NCBI GenBank assembly: GCA_023374025.1
Contig: SIJG01000056.1
Span: 1-64,000, forward strand
DNA from: Heterodera schachtii
Taxonomy: Eukaryota; Nematoda; Chromadorea; Rhabditida; Heteroderidae
DNA length: 64,000 nucleotides
Reading direction: 5' to 3'
Every line of letters begins with the position of its first letter. Position 1 is the first letter of the stretch. The position numbers were made by a program, and so were the translations under genes. Below the pieces are notes generated by a model. That model was not told the origin of the DNA and searched no databases. It saw only the letters and a program-made list of their open reading frames with translations. Of this stretch, positions 59,330 through 64,000 are shown one piece after another.

Positions 59330-60390
59330 TTTATTTTAATACAATATTTCTTTTAAGGGGATTATTAATAAATTATGGACAGAAAAAATTATGCCGTAAT
59401 TTTCTAAATAATAATTAATGCAATTATTTTTACAATAAATCAATTCGAATCAAATTGTTGCTGCAAATTTTCTTAATAATGTTTCAACAATACAGATGGA
59501 TAATAATAGATTTTATAATAAATTTGCTTTTTTATAAATCGTAATAATTTAAGAATTTTTTTCTGTCAAATAATTTACAATTAATCGAGTTTTGGATTTA
59601 GGCACCGCACTTAGTTAGGGCTGAGACGCTTTATTATCTTGTGGGTTTTTTGGCTAATTAAAAAAATTGTTATCAAGGAACCGCCTGGTACTTTTTGGGT
59701 TTTCCAGTGATTTATTAATAAATTTTGCAGAAAAAATGGGCAATTTTGGCTTTTATGAAATTGAAAATTTTCTAGGGAAAGAAGTCCGTGGCGCCGCTAG
59801 GTCTGTTCAAGAAAAAAATAATTTAAAAAAAAGTTGAGTTTAATTTTTTACAAATTTTAACAAATTTATTGGAAATTTAGAGAATTCAAGAAAAAATAAC
59901 ACCTTAGGCAGGAATCAGAACATTTATCAATAACTAGCATTTATCATAAACTCTTTTCATATTCTAATTTATAATTGCTGTGATTAATCAGAAAGTTAAA
60001 GCAAAAATAACAGATGGGTTTAAAATGAAAAAAACATAAAGTGCAAAAAATGCCAAAAATGTGCTAAAACTGGAAAAAAAAAAGTCAAAAATTAACCTAA
60101 TTAATCGGCACCGCCGGACCACTTCCCACACCACAAGTTTCCAAAAAAGTTTTTGAAAAGCGCACCGCTAAAATTGTCAAATTTTGAGATTAAAATTTTT
60201 GAGCCTCGGAATTTGATTTCCGGTTTCTGAAAAATTTTGGGGCCGGCCTGGGATGCCTTGTTATAAAATGCCAAATTGGATGCACTTTTACTGGCGCCAA
60301 TGAATGAATTTGAATCAGATGATTAAAGTGAAAAAAGGAAGATTTACGAGCATTTAAAAAGAAAAAATGGTTTTTTCGTTAAGAAATTTT
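59330..60390. other. Gene-free stretch upstream of the secreted-protein gene
   Basis: AT-rich. A decayed hairpin-family fragment (aatcggcaccgccggaccac) lies near 60102-60121, with related words to about 60230. No ORF supported. Confidence 0.4.
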
Positions 60391-60394
60391 GTTG

Positions 60395-60525
60395 ATCACT
60401 ACCCGATCGGGGTCCCCGACCCCCCGACAATTTAGTTTCCGCCCGACCCGACCCCCGACATGTGGCCCCAGATGGTACGGCCCCCGACATTTTGCCCCCC
60501 GAGGGCTCGGGGAGCAACCATAATA
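60395..60525. mobile_element. Second G/C-rich mini-element, one end recognisable
   Basis: Same vocabulary as 59075-59175 (cccccgacatttt, cccgacccgacccccgacat) and the same right end, ctcggggagcaacc. The left end, near gatcggggtccccgacc, is not a clean TIR. Confidence 0.6.
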
Positions 60526-60930
60526 TCATGAGAACCACGTAATATTCATAAATTCTAAAAATTTAAGACACCAAAAACCTTGCTAATAGTGTATTTTTCT
60601 TCAAACTTCCCCAGTTTTTTTTAATATATTTTCTCAAAATTGTTTTAATTCAAAACTTTTTGCGAGAAACTAAATTTGAGCTTTGTTCACTAAGAAGTAA
60701 GCAAAAAAAAAAAAAAAAATTAGATTTAAGAGTCTAGCCTAAACATGTTAATACTAAATTAGCACCCAATTAAAATACATTTACCAATGCCCCTGAATTT
60801 GAAATAGGAAAAAATTGAAAATTCACAAATTCTGATTGTTTACCACCAAATTTATTTATTTTTTAATCCGGCATATTTGGGTTTGAAAATTTTGAGATGC
60901 CTTGGGGGGTTTGCAGGCCAATCCTTTTTG

Positions 60931-61043
60931 TTATTTTGTCACAAAATTAAATTCCAATTGACCTTTCATTATGGCAGCTGTTTTTCCAATTCCAATGTTT
61001 AATTTGTCAAAAAATTCTTCAAATTTTGCTTTGTTTTTGTTCG
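60931..61043 (-). CDS. Exon candidate, lysine-rich helix
   Basis: Minus strand: acceptor aagtcaattctcag, then NKNKAKFEEFFDKLNIGIGK and TAAIMKGQLEFNFVTK, TAA, entering in phase 1. An early donor (AAAG|GTCAAT) could instead end the exon. Upstream on the same strand, an ATG frame at about 61399-61338 reads MCLLTFNTKTIVKPTDNP and ends at an excellent donor CC|GTAAGT, but in phase 2, so another exon would be needed between them. Confidence 0.3.
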
Positions 61044-61414
61044 CTGAGAATTGACTTTTCCGCCATTTTTTTAACAATTGCTTTTATTAATTGCTTTCTC
61101 GTCAAAGAGATTTTCATTTAATTTTTCTTATTTAGTTTAATTTCACGCTAAGAGTGCTCTTACAAAAATAAAAGAAAAGAAAATGTCAATTAATTTTTGA
61201 AACTTTTAACAAACAAATTCCTTAGGGCATGGATTAAATATTACTCCTTATTTGTGTCTTACTATTGAATTGCTTACTTTAATGAATATTTTGTAGTGCG
61301 TAACCCATGGTTATCGTATTTTGGCAAAGATTTTATAAACTTACGGGTTGTCAGTTGGTTTTACTATCGTCTTCGTATTGTTAAATGTCAGAAGGCACAT
61401 TCAATGGTGCTATG

Positions 61415-61780
61415 TCATTACTTAAAAAACCATCATTATGATTTGATGAAAAATTATTTATAACTTAGCTCAAAAGCAACCAAATTTTCAATTTTTGATA
61501 TCATTCGATAGCCCTAAGTGTTCTCTATCAGCCTACAAAATTTCAAAAATTTCATTAAGTTTCAAAAGAGTTAGGACCAAAGATGCTCGAAAACCAAGTT
61601 TTTTTGAGTTCCTCTAGCCATAACTTTTTTGAAACTTAATGAAATTTTTTGAAATTTTGTAGTCTGATAGAGAACACTTAGAGCTATCGAATGATATAAA
61701 AAATTAAAAGTTTGGTTGCTTTTGAGCTAATTTATAAATAATTTTTCATCAAATCATAATGATGGTTTTTAAGTAACGAC
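61415..61780. repeat. Foldback element (~366 bp, arms ~160 bp)
   Basis: Left arm from gtcattacttaaaaaaccat and right arm to gatggtttttaagtaacgac are imperfect reverse complements throughout, including ctatcag / ctgatag, attcgatag / ctatcgaatg and aacttaatgaaat / atttcattaagttt. The core words (taacttttttgaaa, agagaacactta.agc) recur at 45.30-45.42 kb. No clear target duplication. Confidence 0.8.
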
Positions 61781-61899
61781 TCCGCAATGAGAAATTTTAA
61801 TGCGTACCCATGGATGGCAAATTTTCAAAATCAAATTGGCAATGTCAAAAAGAAATAAGATTTTTGGGGCCTTTTGGGGTCAAAAAAGGACCTTAATGA

Positions 61900-62260
61900 G
61901 ACATTTAGCTTACATTCATCTCAATTATCTACCCCACCACCATTCATTTCATTATAGAATTATGGCAGAATTGTCTAAGAATTTTTTTTGTACGTTTTCC
62001 CGCTTGGTGGAAAATTGTATAGGGCGAAATCAGAGGGAATAATGCGAAAAAGGCTGCTGAATGAATCACAACAATTTTTAGCATTGAAAAAGCATCGAAA
62101 TTCCAACACAATTTGTCGGCCTCATTCAAGGCATTTGCTTTTCATCTATCTTTCGCCAAATACAGCCATTTTCCGACGTTTTTACTAATTTCTATCATTA
62201 TGTTTTGTTTTTCTTCTGCTATACCAAAAGCTCAATTAAATAAATGGGATTTTCTTGTAA
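61900..62260. other. Coding-like island, strand and frame undecided
   Basis: Raised GC and long open frames on both strands: plus ITTIFSIEKASKFQHNLSAS then FKAFAFHLSFAKYSHFPTFL (after acceptor aacaatttttag); plus 61988-62188 with KRLLNESQQFLALKKHRNSN; minus 61944-62129 with MLKIVVIHSAAFFALFPLIS. At least one exon is likely; I cannot choose. Confidence 0.3.
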
Positions 62261-62611
62261 AATAAATTTAAATTTCGGTTTTCTTGTGTAAATGAAATTT
62301 TAAAATATTTAGAAAGTTTTCAAAAATAATTCTCATTTTCAATGCGCTAATTTATTGCAAATTTGAACATTTTAATATTTATTAATATCTCTTAAATTGA
62401 CGCCAAAAAATGCTGAAAAAGCCACAACAATTAAGTTACACGTCTTTTTTTTTGTTAATCATTTAAATTATGGCTCTCTGGTTTTATAGATAACACAATT
62501 CAACCACCCTCCTTTTTTGATATTTACCGACTTTTTTCATTTTTTGACCAACTTTTGCCACTTGAGATAGCCGAAAGAAGATAAGGATGTGTTCACAATA
62601 TAAACTCCTAA

Positions 62612-63243
62612 ACTGTGGCTGGACTTTGCATTGAAGAGATCGATGAGTTGCGCATCAACATCAATTCGATGGCTGATAATCAGGCAAAATCGGCGGCGCT
62701 ATTATGGCATACAATGGCAAGGCTAATAAAAATTAGCTTCAACAATTAGGCCTTTATTTTTCTATATCAATGCGCGATCCCAATTTATTATGGTCATGCG
62801 CCTTGTTTCATTTTATGGTTCTAAATTATTTGAATTTAAAAATAATTTTTCTTAAATTGACTTTCTAAAAAAACAGGCGGAGTCCCTGCTCAACAAGTGT
62901 TCTGATCTTGTTCAGCTTTGTTGTCAGTCTTCGCATTCTTCGGCAACGGCATTGGAACGCCTTGCTGATTGTAAGTTAAGTCAGGAATAAAACACTTTCA
63001 AATTTGGTTTTCAAACTTTTTGATTCATAGGCATTTTAATGAAAATTCAGGGATTAATTTTTTATTTGAATTTTGAGATATCAATGGAATAAAGGATTTC
63101 GCGATCTGACGTCATTGATTACTTTTTGATTGGGAGATGTCATCATTGGTACCGTTCGTCTTGCTTCTTCAATGATTTTTGTTGGTATCTTGTGCTTTTT
63201 TTATTTTATCTTTTTGCCGTTGCCCTGCCCTTATCATATTTAA
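62612..63243 (+). CDS. Small helical protein with C-terminal membrane anchor, three exons
   Basis: Exon 1 is open from 62612 and ends at 62716: VAGLCIEEIDELRININS then MADNQAKSAALLWHTM. It uses an uncommon but consensus-like GC donor ATG|GCAAGG. Exon 2 (62877-62970, acceptor ctaaaaaaacag): AESLLNKCSDLVQLCCQSSH then SSATALERLAD, perfect donor GTAAGT, phase 1. Exon 3 (63137-63243, acceptor ttgattgggag) completes Tyr and continues VIIGTVRLASSMIFVGILCF then FYFIFLPLPCPYHI, TAA. All junctions agree in phase. The product has a long amphipathic helix and one hydrophobic segment at the very end, the layout of a tail-anchored membrane protein. The start is uncertain: the first in-frame ATG is 62669, and a TATAAA stands at 62599. 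Family unknown. Confidence 0.5.
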
Positions 63244-63314
63244 AAAATTGCGAAAAAATTCTTTGTGTTGCGCCAAATGGAAAATTTTCCATTGTTTCAA
63301 ATGTAATTTTCTAA

Positions 63315-63518
63315 ATGCATAAGGAAGTTAAAATGGCACCAAATCATTCTAAATTCCAAAATGTAATTTCGGCTTTCACTAAAAATAAAGGGACCCAAAT
63401 TAAACTGTACGTTATTGTTCTTCAGAAGTTTCCCTCGCGTGAACGAGAATTTTTAAATCCCGTAATGATTTACTTTTCTTTTGTAGACTTTGAAAATTCG
63501 CAGAAGGCTTGGATTTAG
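63315..63518 (+). CDS. Hypothetical 67-codon ORF
   Basis: MHKEVKMAPNHSKFQNVISA, FTKNKGTQIKLYVIVLQKFP, SREREFLNPVMIYFSFVDFE, NSQKAWI. Continuous and fairly balanced in composition. Strong splice-like sites inside (AAT|GTAATT at 63363; ttcttcag ending 63425; ttttgtag ending 63486) suggest part of it may be intronic, but one implied intron would be only 25 bp. Confidence 0.25.
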   Translation: MHKEVKMAPNHSKFQNVISAFTKNKGTQIKLYVIVLQKFPSREREFLNPVMIYFSFVDFENSQKAWI

Positions 63519-64000
63519 GTTTGGGCCTTAATCTATTTGTGTGACTGAATGTTTGCTTACTTTGAAAAATAAAATAAAAATAAAAAACATTTGAATGTTC
63601 TTAGATAAGAGAAACTTTTTCGAATAAAAATAATAATAAAAGCATTAAATTCTGGACATATAAATATTTTTTTAAATTTAACAATAGGTTTTGGATTGTG
63701 GAATAAGATTTGTTAACAAATTTTCACCAAAAAGGCATGCGATTTTGAGCCAATTGGCGACGACCATTTTTTACTTTTCACATCGCTTTTTAAGATTAGA
63801 ATAAAATATACCAAATAAAAAAATATGTAGAAAAATCAATGATTCACTATTAACTTTTTCATAAAATATACATTTAACAGTGCAATATTAAAAAATGTTC
63901 TCAATTCTTGAATTTCATTTTTCTATTAAAATGGGGGACAAATGGATACGATTTTTTAGGTTATTTGGGTAATCATGTTTAATATGCGGAAGAACAATTT

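Overview
The window is eukaryotic and most probably from a nematode. The clearest gene, at 55.5-57.1 kb, is a six-exon cuticle-collagen gene of the nematode type: an N-terminal hydrophobic segment, an RQRR processing site, interrupted Gly-X-Y blocks and cysteine knots. Introns have short nematode-like 3' splice sites (TTTTCAG, TTTTTAG), and some start codons lie just behind an acceptor-like site, as expected for spliced-leader trans-splicing. Roughly the first 52 kb is extremely AT-rich (about three quarters A+T or more). From about 52.9 kb to the end the sequence is richer in GC and looks more gene-bearing. I cannot name the species. An AT-rich parasitic or soil nematode would fit. 

Layout. 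0-5.3 kb: the terminal exon of a gene entering from the left, then two non-autonomous DNA transposons (MITEs) with perfect 8-bp target duplications. 5.3-15.3 kb: a field of old, diverged duplications in which I see several plus-strand exon candidates, including a signal-peptide exon and a terminal exon that runs into AATAAA. 15.3-24.2 kb: AT desert with exon candidates on both strands, including a phase-compatible set on the minus strand at 20.8-23.1 kb. 24.4-31.7 kb: two nearly identical direct copies of a 3.5-kb unit (period 3749 bp) that carry minus-strand remnants of a coiled-coil and helix-turn-helix protein, followed by an inverted fragment of the same unit. 33.0-45.2 kb: a very large inverted repeat (arms about 3.86 kb, spacer about 4.5 kb). 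Each arm holds a 92-codon acidic ORF boxed by inverted arrays of a tacgagttggg motif. 45.2-52 kb: AT-rich, with small-exon candidates and an assembly gap at 52070-52872. 52.9-64 kb: the collagen gene, a four-exon secreted-protein gene on the minus strand, a small membrane-protein gene, and several GC-rich mini-elements.

Most genes here have exons of 20-150 bp with all-phase introns, so simple ORF calls miss them. I reconstructed them by reading splice sites and reading-frame phase by eye. At this base composition I estimate that open frames of 40-50 codons arise by chance about a hundred times in the window, so single-exon calls are deliberately given low confidence. Chains in which several junctions agree in phase are rated higher. 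No tRNA, rRNA or CRISPR array was recognised.
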